Source: Mycetohabitans rhizoxinica HKI 454 (GTDB lineage Bacteria > Pseudomonadota > Gammaproteobacteria > Burkholderiales > Burkholderiaceae). Taken from it: a stretch of 64,000 bases of DNA. Of this stretch, positions 49,966-58,964 are shown piece by piece. The first letter of the stretch is position 1; each line of letters begins with the position of its first letter. Location: positions 655,881 through 719,880 of the forward strand of contig NC_014718.1 in the NCBI RefSeq assembly GCF_000198775.1, read 5' to 3'. A program made the position numbers and the translations under genes. The notes below the pieces were generated by a model. That model saw nothing but the letters and a program-made list of their open reading frames with translations, had not been told where the DNA came from and searched no databases.

Positions 49966-51215
49966 GCGCAATTCAATCCGCCAACGGTGGTGAGCCGGTG
50001 CACACCATTGCATTGTCTGAACTTGACGCGCGCCCGCCAGACGCCGACGAGCACGCGTTAGACAAAGCCGCGACCGCGGTAGCGCAGATCGCGGCGCGTT
50101 TCGCCGATGCCGTGGACCGCGAAGCCAGGTTCCCGAGCAAAGCCATCGACGCCATGCGCGAGCATAGGTTGCTCGGCGCGATGGTGCCCGTCGAGTTGGG
50201 CGGCATGGGCGCGTCGCTGGCGGCCGTCGCTTCAGCATGCCGCATTCTCGGCCACGCGTGTTCATCCGCCGCGATGATCTATGCGATGCACCAGATCGAA
50301 GTGATTTGCGTATTGGAACACGCGATGTCGGTGCCGTGGCATCGCGGATTTCTCCGGCAGGTTGCCGAGCATGAGTGGCTGCTGGCATCCGCGACGTCCG
50401 AAGATGGCGTGGGCGGCAATCTGCGCAACAGCCGCTGCGCGATCGAGCCCGACGGCGACGGTACGTTCACATTGCACAAGCTCACCCCAACGATCTCTTA
50501 CGGCGCCTATGCCGATGCCATACTGGCGACCGCCCGGCGCTCGCCGGACGCGCCGGCCGCGGAGCAAGTGCTCGTGACGATCCTGAAAGACGACACGACC
50601 CTGACTCGCCGCAGCGGATGGGATACGTTCGGCATGCGGGGCACGTGCAGCGAAGGCTTCGTGCTCAAGTCGCGCGGCCGCCAGGAACAGGTCTTCCCCG
50701 CACCGTTCGGCGAGATCGCTGAGCGCACGATGGTGCCGGCCTCTCACATCCTGTGGTCGTCGCTGTGGACCGGCATCGCCAGCGACGCGTTTTCCCGCGC
50801 GCATCGCTACTTCCGCACGCAGGCACAAGACAAGCCGACCGGCGCATCGCCCGCCGGTAGCCGAATCGCCGAAGCGCTCGGCCTGCTGCAAGCCATGCAG
50901 GGACGCATCGACAGCGCGCTGCACGTCCACGCGCGCGCCGGCACCTCGGCCACGCGCTCGTGGTCCGAAACAATGGCCGACGCGGCTCAGATCAACACGC
51001 TCAAGACTTACGTGTCCATCACCGCGCTACAGGTCGTGATGCATGCGGTGATGATCTGCGGCATGGCGGCGTACAAGAACGGCACGCCATTTACGCTGAG
51101 CCGGCACATTCGCGATCTGTATTCTGCACCTCTTATGATTAATAACGACCGTATCGATGCCAATACGGCCAGCCTATTGCTCGCGCAACGGCCCGCTTCG
51201 TTGGAGAGAGAATAA
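49962..51215 (+). CDS. Acyl-CoA dehydrogenase-like flavoprotein
   Basis: 417 residues. The acyl-CoA dehydrogenase fold is seen from the N-terminal helix bundle (MREHRLLGAMVPVELGGMGA), the beta domain (LASATSEDGVGGNLRNSRCA) and the C-terminal bundle. In related biosynthetic pathways such enzymes oxidise aminoacyl groups tethered to carrier proteins, as in pyrrole formation from prolyl-carrier. Here the neighbour genes suggest the substrate is the aminoacyl-ACP. The canonical catalytic Glu was not identified with confidence. It overlaps the ACP gene by 4 bp and the ligase gene by 1 bp. Confidence 0.88.
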   Translation: MSAIQSANGGEPVHTIALSELDARPPDADEHALDKAATAVAQIAARFADAVDREARFPSKAIDAMREHRLLGAMVPVELGGMGASLAAVASACRILGHACSSAAMIYAMHQIEVICVLEHAMSVPWHRGFLRQVAEHEWLLASATSEDGVGGNLRNSRCAIEPDGDGTFTLHKLTPTISYGAYADAILATARRSPDAPAAEQVLVTILKDDTTLTRRSGWDTFGMRGTCSEGFVLKSRGRQEQVFPAPFGEIAERTMVPASHILWSSLWTGIASDAFSRAHRYFRTQAQDKPTGASPAGSRIAEALGLLQAMQGRIDSALHVHARAGTSATRSWSETMADAAQINTLKTYVSITALQVVMHAVMICGMAAYKNGTPFTLSRHIRDLYSAPLMINNDRIDANTASLLLAQRPASLERE

Positions 51216-52180
51216 TGGTCGATGTCACGTTGCAAAACCCACCGGCGCACGCGGCCGATATCGATGACCGGCACGACGTGAACGCACTACGCGATGCGCT
51301 CGTGGACGCGGGCCTGTTAATCCCGATGGGCGTGCAAGGCCTGTATGGCAGAAGCGAAGTGTTCGAGAACGTGATCGGGGCCATTGATGCATTGGTCACG
51401 CGCCTGGGTGCCGATCAGCATGCCGAGGTACTGCGCTTTCCGCCCGCGATGAATCGGACCGATTTTGAGCACAGCGAATACCTGAAGGGATTTCCGCAGC
51501 TCGCCGGGACGGTTCATAGTTTTTGCGGCTCGGAGCACGAGCATCAACGTGTGCTGCAATGCCTGGACCGGGGCGAGGACTGGACCGAATTTCAAAAGCC
51601 GACCTACGTGGTCATGACACCGGCGGCATGCTATCCCGCCTATCCGGTCATCGCGCGGCGCGGCGCGCTGCCACCGCAGGGCAGGACGCTGGATCTGTTT
51701 TCGTATTGCTTCCGCCACGAGCCGTCGCCGGACGCCACCCGGATGCAACTGTTTCGCATGCGCGAGTATGTGCGCCTGGGTACGCCAAATCAGATCCTGG
51801 CATTTCGCACCGAGTGGATCGAGCGCGGCAAGCGGATGATGGCGCTGCTGGCGCTACCGCACGAAGTCGACCTGGCCAACGACCCCTTCTTTGGCCGCGG
51901 CGGCCGCATTGCCGCGTCGAGCCAGCGTGAGCAGAACTTGAAATTCGAAATGCTGGTGCCGATCGAGAGTGACACCCGGCTCACTGCCTGCCTGAGCTTC
52001 AATTACCACATGGACCACTTCGGCCTGCTGTGGGGCATCAAGACGAGCGATGCCGACGTCGCGCATACCGGTTGCGTGGGTTTCGGCATGGAACGCCTCG
52101 CGCTCGGACTGTTCAAGCATCACGGATTCGATGTGCAGGCTTGGCCGGAACCGGTACGCAACGCGCTGTGGAGAAGCTAA
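51215..52180 (+). CDS. Amino acid:[carrier protein] ligase (seryl-tRNA synthetase-like catalytic core)
   Basis: 321 residues, lacking a tRNA-binding arm. Class II synthetase motifs are present: CFRHEPSPDATRMQLFRMRE (motif 2) and GCVGFGMERLALGLF (motif 3). Cys139, Glu184 and Cys287 lie at a constant +8 offset from the zinc ligands I recall for Bradyrhizobium Bll0957 (Cys131, Glu176, Cys279), so the zinc site looks intact. Bll0957-type enzymes load glycine or alanine onto the phosphopantetheine of a small carrier protein instead of tRNA. Their biological product is unknown. Starts overlap the upstream stop as TAATG, with GGAGAGA as binding site. Confidence 0.9.
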   Translation: MVDVTLQNPPAHAADIDDRHDVNALRDALVDAGLLIPMGVQGLYGRSEVFENVIGAIDALVTRLGADQHAEVLRFPPAMNRTDFEHSEYLKGFPQLAGTVHSFCGSEHEHQRVLQCLDRGEDWTEFQKPTYVVMTPAACYPAYPVIARRGALPPQGRTLDLFSYCFRHEPSPDATRMQLFRMREYVRLGTPNQILAFRTEWIERGKRMMALLALPHEVDLANDPFFGRGGRIAASSQREQNLKFEMLVPIESDTRLTACLSFNYHMDHFGLLWGIKTSDADVAHTGCVGFGMERLALGLFKHHGFDVQAWPEPVRNALWRS

Positions 52181-53286
52181 TGAGTGACGTCGTCTCGCCA
52201 ATGGCCGTGTCGGACGCACTCACACGGCTGGCATCGCCGATGAAGTTGCCGCGCGACCCGGCGAACTATTGCCCGCACGCGCTGCATAACTCGACCATGG
52301 TCTGGAAGCAGACCAATTGCTACGTTGACCTATGGATCGAGCTGTTGTCGCAATGGGACTTTGAGCCCCATGCCATGCTGCCCTTCACCGTCACACAGGA
52401 CTTTGAGGGAGATCAGTTCACCTTCTTCAAGGTGCCGTTGGAAGACTTAGAGCGGCTGTACGGGATTGTCGTGCAAGAGCACGCCATCTTCGAGCCACTG
52501 CCGTACCACATCGATCAGCAGGTCCGGCGCGGCAACGTGATGCTGGTTGAGGTTGACGCGTGGCATTTGCCCGACACCCGTGGCCTCAGTTATCACCGCG
52601 AGCACACGAAGACGACCATCGGCATCGACGCGATCGACTTGCAAGCCGGCGAAATCGGCTATTTCCATAACGCCGGATATTATCGGGCCGCAGGCGACGA
52701 CTATCGTGGGCTGTTCAGCATCGGCTCCAGTGCGTCGCTAGTGCCCTACGTCGAATGCGCGAAGCGGCGCTTCGAGCCGTTGCGCGGCCCGGCGCTGCAG
52801 GAAGCCGTGCTCTCATTGCTGGCGCGGCGCTTTAAGCGCCGTCCCGCCAGTAGCCCGATCGCCGCGTTCCGGGCTGCGCTGGCCAAAGACGCTGCAGTCA
52901 TCGCATCGCGCTCGCTCTCATACTTCCATTCGTATTCGTTCAACACGTTGCGTCAACTCGGTGCAAACTTCGAACTACTGGGCCGCTGCCTGCGATGGCT
53001 CGGTGCACCCAATGCGAACGGTACCGACGGCACCGGAGCCTTTTCTGCTTGCGTAGCCGCCTGCGACACCATCGCCTCGGAGGCGATGGTGCTCGAATTC
53101 CGGCTCGCCAGGGCGTGCGCGCGACGCAACGAGGACCGCTGTGAAAGTACGCTGGAAATCATCGAGCACGCGTACGAATCGTTGATTGACGAACTGGGCG
53201 TGCGGTTGGGCGGCAATGACGTACTGCCACGGCTGCAACGCGACTCGAACGCGGCCCGCCCCGACACCCCATCACCGCTGCAATGA
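52180..53286 (+). CDS. DUF1839 family protein
   Basis: 368 residues from ATG 52180 (TAATG overlap with the ligase stop); the longer frame to 52030 is out of context. Conserved-looking segments include NYCPHALHNSTMVWKQTNCY, VDLWIELLSQWDFEP, the acidic FTVTQDFEGDQFTFFKVP and VEVDAWHLPDTRG. The family has no known function and is repeatedly found beside amino acid:[carrier protein] ligases, as I recall. No signal peptide or membrane segment. It might be the transfer or condensation partner that takes the aminoacyl group from the ACP; that is a guess. It overlaps the next gene by 4 bp (ATGA). Confidence 0.85.
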   Translation: MSDVVSPMAVSDALTRLASPMKLPRDPANYCPHALHNSTMVWKQTNCYVDLWIELLSQWDFEPHAMLPFTVTQDFEGDQFTFFKVPLEDLERLYGIVVQEHAIFEPLPYHIDQQVRRGNVMLVEVDAWHLPDTRGLSYHREHTKTTIGIDAIDLQAGEIGYFHNAGYYRAAGDDYRGLFSIGSSASLVPYVECAKRRFEPLRGPALQEAVLSLLARRFKRRPASSPIAAFRAALAKDAAVIASRSLSYFHSYSFNTLRQLGANFELLGRCLRWLGAPNANGTDGTGAFSACVAACDTIASEAMVLEFRLARACARRNEDRCESTLEIIEHAYESLIDELGVRLGGNDVLPRLQRDSNAARPDTPSPLQ

Positions 53287-55865
53287 ACCCGCAGCCTGCC
53301 CCGGCCGGACGCAGCACCGCCGGTCTCGGGCCTGGTCATGAGCGAGCGGCTTCGCCCATGTGGCGCTTGTGTACTATTGCGGCCAACGCCGCCACCCGGC
53401 CACGTGATCTGCCACCTGCAGATGCGTCGGAGTGGATCGACGCACCCGTGCCTGGAACCGTCGGCCAGGCACTCGCAGCCGCGAACCGGCTCACGCCGCT
53501 GGATGCAAGCCGGCTAGGTGAATACGACCACTGGTACCGGCTACCGCTGCGACGCGGCGGCGCCCGCTTAATCCGGTTTGACGGGTTGGCGGGTATCGCG
53601 CAGATCTGGCTGAACGACACGTTGCTGCTGCAGTCGACGAACATGTTCGTCTCGCAACAGGTGCGCATCGACCCGCTGCCTGAGGACAGCGCGTTGTACC
53701 TATGCTTTCGGTCACTGGCCCGCTACCTCGATACCATGCCCGCGCCCCGACGCGCCCGCTGGCGCACGCGCCTGGTCGATGCGCCGGCGCTGCGGGCGGT
53801 ACGAATCTCGCTGTTCGGCCACATGCCAGGCTGGTTCCCGCGCATCGAGCCAATCGGCCCGTGGGGCGCCGTGGCCGTCATCGATACTGACGCCGATACG
53901 GCCGCCCAGATCGTACACCACACGCTGAATGCCTCGATCGAAGGCTGCGATGGGATCGTGGACGCGACCATCACATTTGCCGCACCGGTTCTCGGCCATC
54001 TGGACGCGATCCTAGACTGCGAGGGCCATCATGTACATCTACAACGCCACGACCCGTTCACGCTGCGCGCGCGGCTCACCGTGCCGAACGCCAGACGATG
54101 GTGGCCGCACACGCATGGCGAGCCGGCGCGCTACGCCGTCTCGCTGCACCTGGGCGGCACGACCGTGGCATTGGGATACGTCGGATTTCGCACCATCGAG
54201 GTTACGCGTGGCCACGATGGGCAGGGCTTCGCGTTGTCCGTCAACGCGCTGCCGGTCTTCGTGCGAGGCGCGTGCTGGAGCACCGCCGATCCGCTGGGGT
54301 TGCGCGTGTCGGCGCACGACTATCACACATGGTTGACGCTGGCTCGGGACGCGGGATTCAACATGATCCGCGTCGGTGGCACCATGATTTACGAAGACGA
54401 CGCATTTTATGCGTCGTGCGACGAACTGGGCTTGCTGGTCTGGCAAGACTTCATGTTCGCCAATTTCGACTATCCGTGCACCGCGGCTGATTTCGTCACA
54501 TCGGTGACGCTGGAAGCCAGCCAGTTTCTCGCACGCACGGCGGGTAGGCCTTCGTTGGCCGTGCTATGCGGAGGCAGCGAAATCGCGCAGCAGGCATCCA
54601 TGGTCGGTTTGAGTGACGAGCAACGCGATATGCCGTTGACCGCCAGCTTGCTCGCCGAGCTTGCCGCGACACATCGGCGCGACGTACCGTACGTATCGGA
54701 CACGCCGTCCGGGCAGGTACTGCCATTTTATCCCCGCACGGGCATCTCGCATTACTATGGTGTCGGCGCCTATCTGCGGCCCTTGGACGATGCGCGCCGC
54801 GCGGCGGTCCGCTTCGCCAGCGAATGCCTGGCGTTTGCCCACGTTCCCGCAGATGCGACGCTTGCCGCAATCGGCTCGCCGTCGGTGCACGAACCCGCGT
54901 GGAAAATGGCCGTGCCGCGCGATCCCGGCGCGCCATGGGATTTCGACGACGTGCGCGATCATTACTTGCGCGAACTATATAGGCAAGACCCGACGCGGCT
55001 CAGAGGACAGGATCCATCACGCTACCTCGAACTATCGCGAGCCGTGCTCGCCGACGTCGTATCCGAGACACTGGTGGAATGGCGCCGCACCGCGTCCAGC
55101 TGCGCGGGCGCATTACTTTGGCAATTCCAGGACGTCATGCCAGGCGCCGGATGGGGCATCGTGGACGCGTTCCGGCGTCCTAAGTCGGCCTGGTATGCGC
55201 TCAAGCACGTGCTCCAGCCGCAGCAGGTGTGCCTGTGTGACGAAGGGCTGAATGGACTGGACGTGCACGTGTTCAACGACAGCGCCGCTCCGTTGCGGGG
55301 ACGGCTGGAGTTGGTCGCATTGCGCGACGCCACCGTGCCGGTCGCACGGGCGCGTTGCGATCTTCATATCGAACCACACGACGCACTCCAGGTCAGCGCG
55401 GCGCAGTGCTTGGGGCGCTTCTTCGACTTCACCTACGCGTACCGGTTTGGTCCGCGCGAACACGACACGGTCATCGCGTCGCTGTACGACCACGACAATC
55501 GGCTGCTCGCACAATCGTTCTATTTCCCGGAACGTACCGCGCCGGCCGTGTTCGAACGCGGCGATATCGGTCTGAGCGCCTCACTGGAACAGCGTGACGG
55601 CCAATGGTGGGTCAACGTCGGCACGCGCGCGAGCGCGCGCTACGTGCAGATCACCGCGCCGGGCCTGCTGCCGAAGGACGACTGGTTCCATCTGGCGCCC
55701 GGCGCGAACGTGTCTGTCCCGCTGCTGCCGGAACCGACACTTTTGCATCCTCTTGCGTCATTTCATTCGGGAACCCCGCATCTGGACACGCACGACGGCC
55801 CGGGGACGATCGAAATACGCGCAGTCAATTCCAACAAAATCATTCGCTTGAGAAAACCATCGTGA
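53283..55865 (+). CDS. Glycoside hydrolase family 2, beta-mannosidase-like protein
   Basis: 860 residues. The beginning has the GH2 jelly-roll sugar-binding domain (EYDHWYRLPL, IRFDGLAGIAQIWLND, NMFVSQQVRI), then immunoglobulin-like domains, and a TIM barrel starting near ARDAGFNMIRVGGTMIYEDD. The usual acid/base Asn-Glu is Ser-Glu here (LCGGSEIAQQA, about residue 427), and the nucleophile candidate is the Glu in RFASECLAF (about 514). It lacks a signal peptide, so it should act in the cytoplasm, unlike degradative secreted glycosidases. In this operon it may act on a sugar-containing intermediate, possibly as a transglycosylase. Overlaps: ATGA before it and GTGA after it. Confidence 0.85.
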   Translation: MNPQPAPAGRSTAGLGPGHERAASPMWRLCTIAANAATRPRDLPPADASEWIDAPVPGTVGQALAAANRLTPLDASRLGEYDHWYRLPLRRGGARLIRFDGLAGIAQIWLNDTLLLQSTNMFVSQQVRIDPLPEDSALYLCFRSLARYLDTMPAPRRARWRTRLVDAPALRAVRISLFGHMPGWFPRIEPIGPWGAVAVIDTDADTAAQIVHHTLNASIEGCDGIVDATITFAAPVLGHLDAILDCEGHHVHLQRHDPFTLRARLTVPNARRWWPHTHGEPARYAVSLHLGGTTVALGYVGFRTIEVTRGHDGQGFALSVNALPVFVRGACWSTADPLGLRVSAHDYHTWLTLARDAGFNMIRVGGTMIYEDDAFYASCDELGLLVWQDFMFANFDYPCTAADFVTSVTLEASQFLARTAGRPSLAVLCGGSEIAQQASMVGLSDEQRDMPLTASLLAELAATHRRDVPYVSDTPSGQVLPFYPRTGISHYYGVGAYLRPLDDARRAAVRFASECLAFAHVPADATLAAIGSPSVHEPAWKMAVPRDPGAPWDFDDVRDHYLRELYRQDPTRLRGQDPSRYLELSRAVLADVVSETLVEWRRTASSCAGALLWQFQDVMPGAGWGIVDAFRRPKSAWYALKHVLQPQQVCLCDEGLNGLDVHVFNDSAAPLRGRLELVALRDATVPVARARCDLHIEPHDALQVSAAQCLGRFFDFTYAYRFGPREHDTVIASLYDHDNRLLAQSFYFPERTAPAVFERGDIGLSASLEQRDGQWWVNVGTRASARYVQITAPGLLPKDDWFHLAPGANVSVPLLPEPTLLHPLASFHSGTPHLDTHDGPGTIEIRAVNSNKIIRLRKPS

Positions 55866-57712
55866 TACCAATTACATTCGATGATTGCGTCGGATGGCTG
55901 CACAAAGGACACTCGCCGCGGGGCGTCGTGCTGTGCGCTGCCGTTGGCCACGAAGGCCTGTGGACCCACAAACTGATGCGAGCGCTGGCAGAGCGGCTGG
56001 CACGCGAGGGCATCTGGGCGCTGCGGTTCGATTACCCCTGCTGCGGCGACTCGGCGGGCGACGACCTGGACAGCGGCCGGTTTGATAAAAGCATTGCCAG
56101 TATCGGCCGAGCCGTGCACGCGCTGCGTGCCCATGCACAGCTGACCGATGTCACGCTGGTCGGCCTGCGCGCCGGTGCCGCCATGGCGCTATTGGCCTGC
56201 ACGATGGATACACCTGAGGCCATGCAGGTCGATGCACTCGTCGCGCTGTCGCCCGTCGTGCGAGGCCGCACCTATATGCGCGAAGTGACCATGGTCGAGC
56301 GTCAATGGCTGGACACGACACCACCCGTGGTGCAGCAAGCCCATGCCGCAGAGCCCTGCCTGAGCGTGCTCGGGCATCGCTATCCCGCTGACTTCGTCGC
56401 CGCGTTGCGGGCGATTGACCTGTGCGCCGCCGTCGGGAGCGCGGCTTCGCTACCCTACTCCGTGCTGCTCATCGATACCGATCGTGGCGACAGTGCGGTG
56501 CTGCAAACGGCGTTGCAGGCCCGCGGCGTCCAGGCCACCGTGCAGCCGTTTCCCGAATTCGCCACAACATTGGTTGAAGGCATCCGCTCCCGACTGCCGC
56601 TCGCCACCATCGAAGCGAGCGTCGCATGGATTGCCACGCGGCAGATGCACGATGCCCCCGTGGCGCAGCCCATACCGGAACCGGCCGCTTCGTTGCGTAC
56701 GACGGGTGCGCACCTGGTGCTGTCGGACGCCACCGAGCACACCGTGCAGATTGGCACCGCGCCGTTGATCGGAACACTGTGCCGACCAGCCACCCCGACC
56801 CCGGGCCGCTCGGGCATGCCGGCGTTGCTGTTCGCCACGACAGCTTCCAATCCCCGCAGTGCCGATGCACGACTCGCGGTGCGTCTCGCGCGGCAACTCG
56901 CAGCCCACGGCATCGCCTCGTTGCGTGTGGATGTGAGCGGCGTCGGCGACAGTGGCGCCTGCGTGCTGGACGACCAATCCGTCGTCCCATACTCCGGTCA
57001 AGCCGTGGCAGACGTGATCGCGGCCGCGGACTGGCTCGCGGAGCAAGGATACCGCGATGTCGTGGCGCTTGGTATCTGCTCGGGTGCGTATGCGTCGCTT
57101 CAGGCCGCGTCGCGTTCGGCGGCCGTAACTGGGATAATCGTGATCAACTTGCCCCGGTTCATCTGGCCGGCTGGCTTGACACTCGCGGACGCGATTGCTC
57201 AGCAGACCAATTCGGCACGCGGCTACCTCGCGTCAGCACGCGACCCGCAGAAATGGAAAAGCCTATTGCGACGCCGGCGTGACCTGCGCCCCATTGTCAA
57301 GGCGCTCGTACGGCTGACAGCCGCTAAGCTACGCGTGCCAGCAATGCGACTGCTCGAACGGGCGGGTTGGTACCCGCCAGCTCACTCCGAGCGTGGGTTG
57401 ATGCACGCATTGGCGCGACGTGGGGTAAACGCACTCTTGATCTATGGCGAGTTCGACCCGGGACTGGACGAGTTGTCACGCCACTTTGGGCCTGCTCATC
57501 GGGCGTTTCGCAGGCAACGGCAGATCGACGTACACACCATCGCGCAACTCGATCACTCGGTGTATGGAACACAAGGCGCTGATGCGATCATCGAGTTATG
57601 CATCCGCACGTTGATGCACTGGCGCGCCGCACCTAACAGCATAAGCGGCTTGCATAGACCTGCGCCCGCTACCGCCCCCCGTTCGGCGACCGCCTCGATG
57701 CATGCCCAATAG
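55862..57712 (+). CDS. Tandem alpha/beta hydrolase, two domains
   Basis: 616 residues from GTG 55862 overlapping the GH2 stop (GTGA). Domain 1 (residues 1-260) has VVLCAAVGHEGLWTHKLMRA and LRFDYPCCGDSAGDD, but its nucleophile elbow is GLRAG (101-105), with Arg in place of Ser. Domain 2 (about 320-580) has LRVDVSGVGDSGA, an elbow GICSG (about 404-408) with Cys, and a late His in IAQLDHSVYG. The layout resembles the hydrolases associated with exosortase A loci, some of which also have odd elbows. It may release or transfer the ACP-bound product. It is the last gene of the coupled operon. Confidence 0.85.
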   Translation: MIPITFDDCVGWLHKGHSPRGVVLCAAVGHEGLWTHKLMRALAERLAREGIWALRFDYPCCGDSAGDDLDSGRFDKSIASIGRAVHALRAHAQLTDVTLVGLRAGAAMALLACTMDTPEAMQVDALVALSPVVRGRTYMREVTMVERQWLDTTPPVVQQAHAAEPCLSVLGHRYPADFVAALRAIDLCAAVGSAASLPYSVLLIDTDRGDSAVLQTALQARGVQATVQPFPEFATTLVEGIRSRLPLATIEASVAWIATRQMHDAPVAQPIPEPAASLRTTGAHLVLSDATEHTVQIGTAPLIGTLCRPATPTPGRSGMPALLFATTASNPRSADARLAVRLARQLAAHGIASLRVDVSGVGDSGACVLDDQSVVPYSGQAVADVIAAADWLAEQGYRDVVALGICSGAYASLQAASRSAAVTGIIVINLPRFIWPAGLTLADAIAQQTNSARGYLASARDPQKWKSLLRRRRDLRPIVKALVRLTAAKLRVPAMRLLERAGWYPPAHSERGLMHALARRGVNALLIYGEFDPGLDELSRHFGPAHRAFRRQRQIDVHTIAQLDHSVYGTQGADAIIELCIRTLMHWRAAPNSISGLHRPAPATAPRSATASMHAQ

Positions 57713-58396
57713 CTACGTTTTCGAATGTATTGCCATGCCGCGGCCTGACGCCGCGGCCCGTTGCGGCTGCCACGTCGGCCCCGCGCCGGCACCCGCTACC
57801 TACCCTTTGCTTTACACCTAAATCGGCGTTTACCGTTGAGCTAATCCCATCAGTGTTTACTATGTTCATTAATAGCAAGTTAATTAACTGCGTAGAATTA
57901 TTTCAAAATTCAATATGCCGCGTCCCCGCAACATCCACCGTGCTGTATTTACGTGTCAATTGAATGATAGCAGGACGGTTGTTTCAACGTTGGATGGATG
58001 TCGAGGTGACCGCCTACAAGCCCAGTGCGCAGTTTGCCGCGACTAATACACCTCATTCAAAAGGTTCCTGCGCTTGTCCGCTCATCCCCCTGTAGTTTAA
58101 CTAATCGTATAAATTTTTTTGCCAGCTATTGCGGCGCGATTTGGAGCAGTTTAATATGCGCTCCTGGCATCGAAAAAAGTGTGTGGTGTAACGCAATTCG
58201 AGCCGGCGCATTATTCTGTCCAGGCTGCAATTAATACCTACTCACCGCGGTTAATCCATTGGATACAGTCAAAAATGCCATCCAGTGGTGGAAGACGAAT
58301 TATCTTAGCCGCCGGGGGGAATTGGCATATTTAACCGGATTTTTTGCAAGCCCAAGTCATTTCTACAGAACCGGGGTTGTTAGTCAGGAGCCGAGA
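57713..58396. other. Intergenic region after the ACP operon
   Basis: About 680 bp, AT-rich in the middle (57830-58360). No gene, clear terminator or repeat was recognised. A frame in phase with the next gene extends back to 58259 but lacks a supported start. Confidence 0.5.
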
Positions 58397-58606
58397 ATGT
58401 TGAGTCCACACGAATTTGCGACGCTCATGCTCATCAAGCACTCGCCAGACCAGATCGATCTGAGTCGCGCCGAACTTGGCACGCTGCTCGAGCGCCAACT
58501 CGTCGTATTACACGATCAGGCCTGCGGCGGCCGCTCGCCGCAGCTGACGCGGGTCGGCCAATCGATCCTCGATGCGTGCTCGCGCGTGCGATTTTCCGCG
58601 TCGTAG
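58397..58606 (+). CDS. Small conserved Burkholderia-type hypothetical protein
   Basis: 69 residues from ATG 58397, with AGGAG 7 nt upstream. MLSPHEFATLMLIKHSPDQI, then DLSRAELGTLLERQLV and PQLTRVGQSILDA look like a compact winged-helix or preprotein-like fold common in Burkholderia genomes, with no known role. A longer frame from 58259 exists, but its extra N-terminus is unlike the core and the ribosome binding site favours 58397. Confidence 0.65.
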   Translation: MLSPHEFATLMLIKHSPDQIDLSRAELGTLLERQLVVLHDQACGGRSPQLTRVGQSILDACSRVRFSAS

Positions 58607-58964
58607 TTCTGCCGGCGAAGTCATCCAGGCCCGCGTCCGTCTCTAACGTCCCAAAAACATATCCGTGAATATCGTGACCACGGAATAATTCGTCGCCGCG
58701 CAAAAATCCGGTATCAATACGCTGTTTGGGTTGGCCGGCAAAGTTTTACCCACATGCGCGAATGGATTGCTCCTCTCATCCCGCCAATCCCGGTCGGTGG
58801 GCTTGGACAACCGCAAGAAGTAGGCGGGACGGGTGGCTTATCTCGGGTCAGCAGAAGCAGGCTTCGTGACCAGCGCGAATTCGCCAATCAACGGCGGGCA
58901 ACACCTGCAGGTGATGCACGGCACGCCAGATAGCGCCCCCGTCCAGGGGCAGGCGCCGGCACAC
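58607..58964. other. Intergenic region, nothing recognised
   Basis: About 360 bp between the small protein gene and the end of the convergent FNR-type gene. No coding or structural feature supported. Confidence 0.4.

Noticed and set aside
52030..52179. Longer start for the DUF1839 protein
   Set aside because: It would overlap the ligase motif 3 coding region; the TAATG junction at 52180 fits the coupling seen across the operon.
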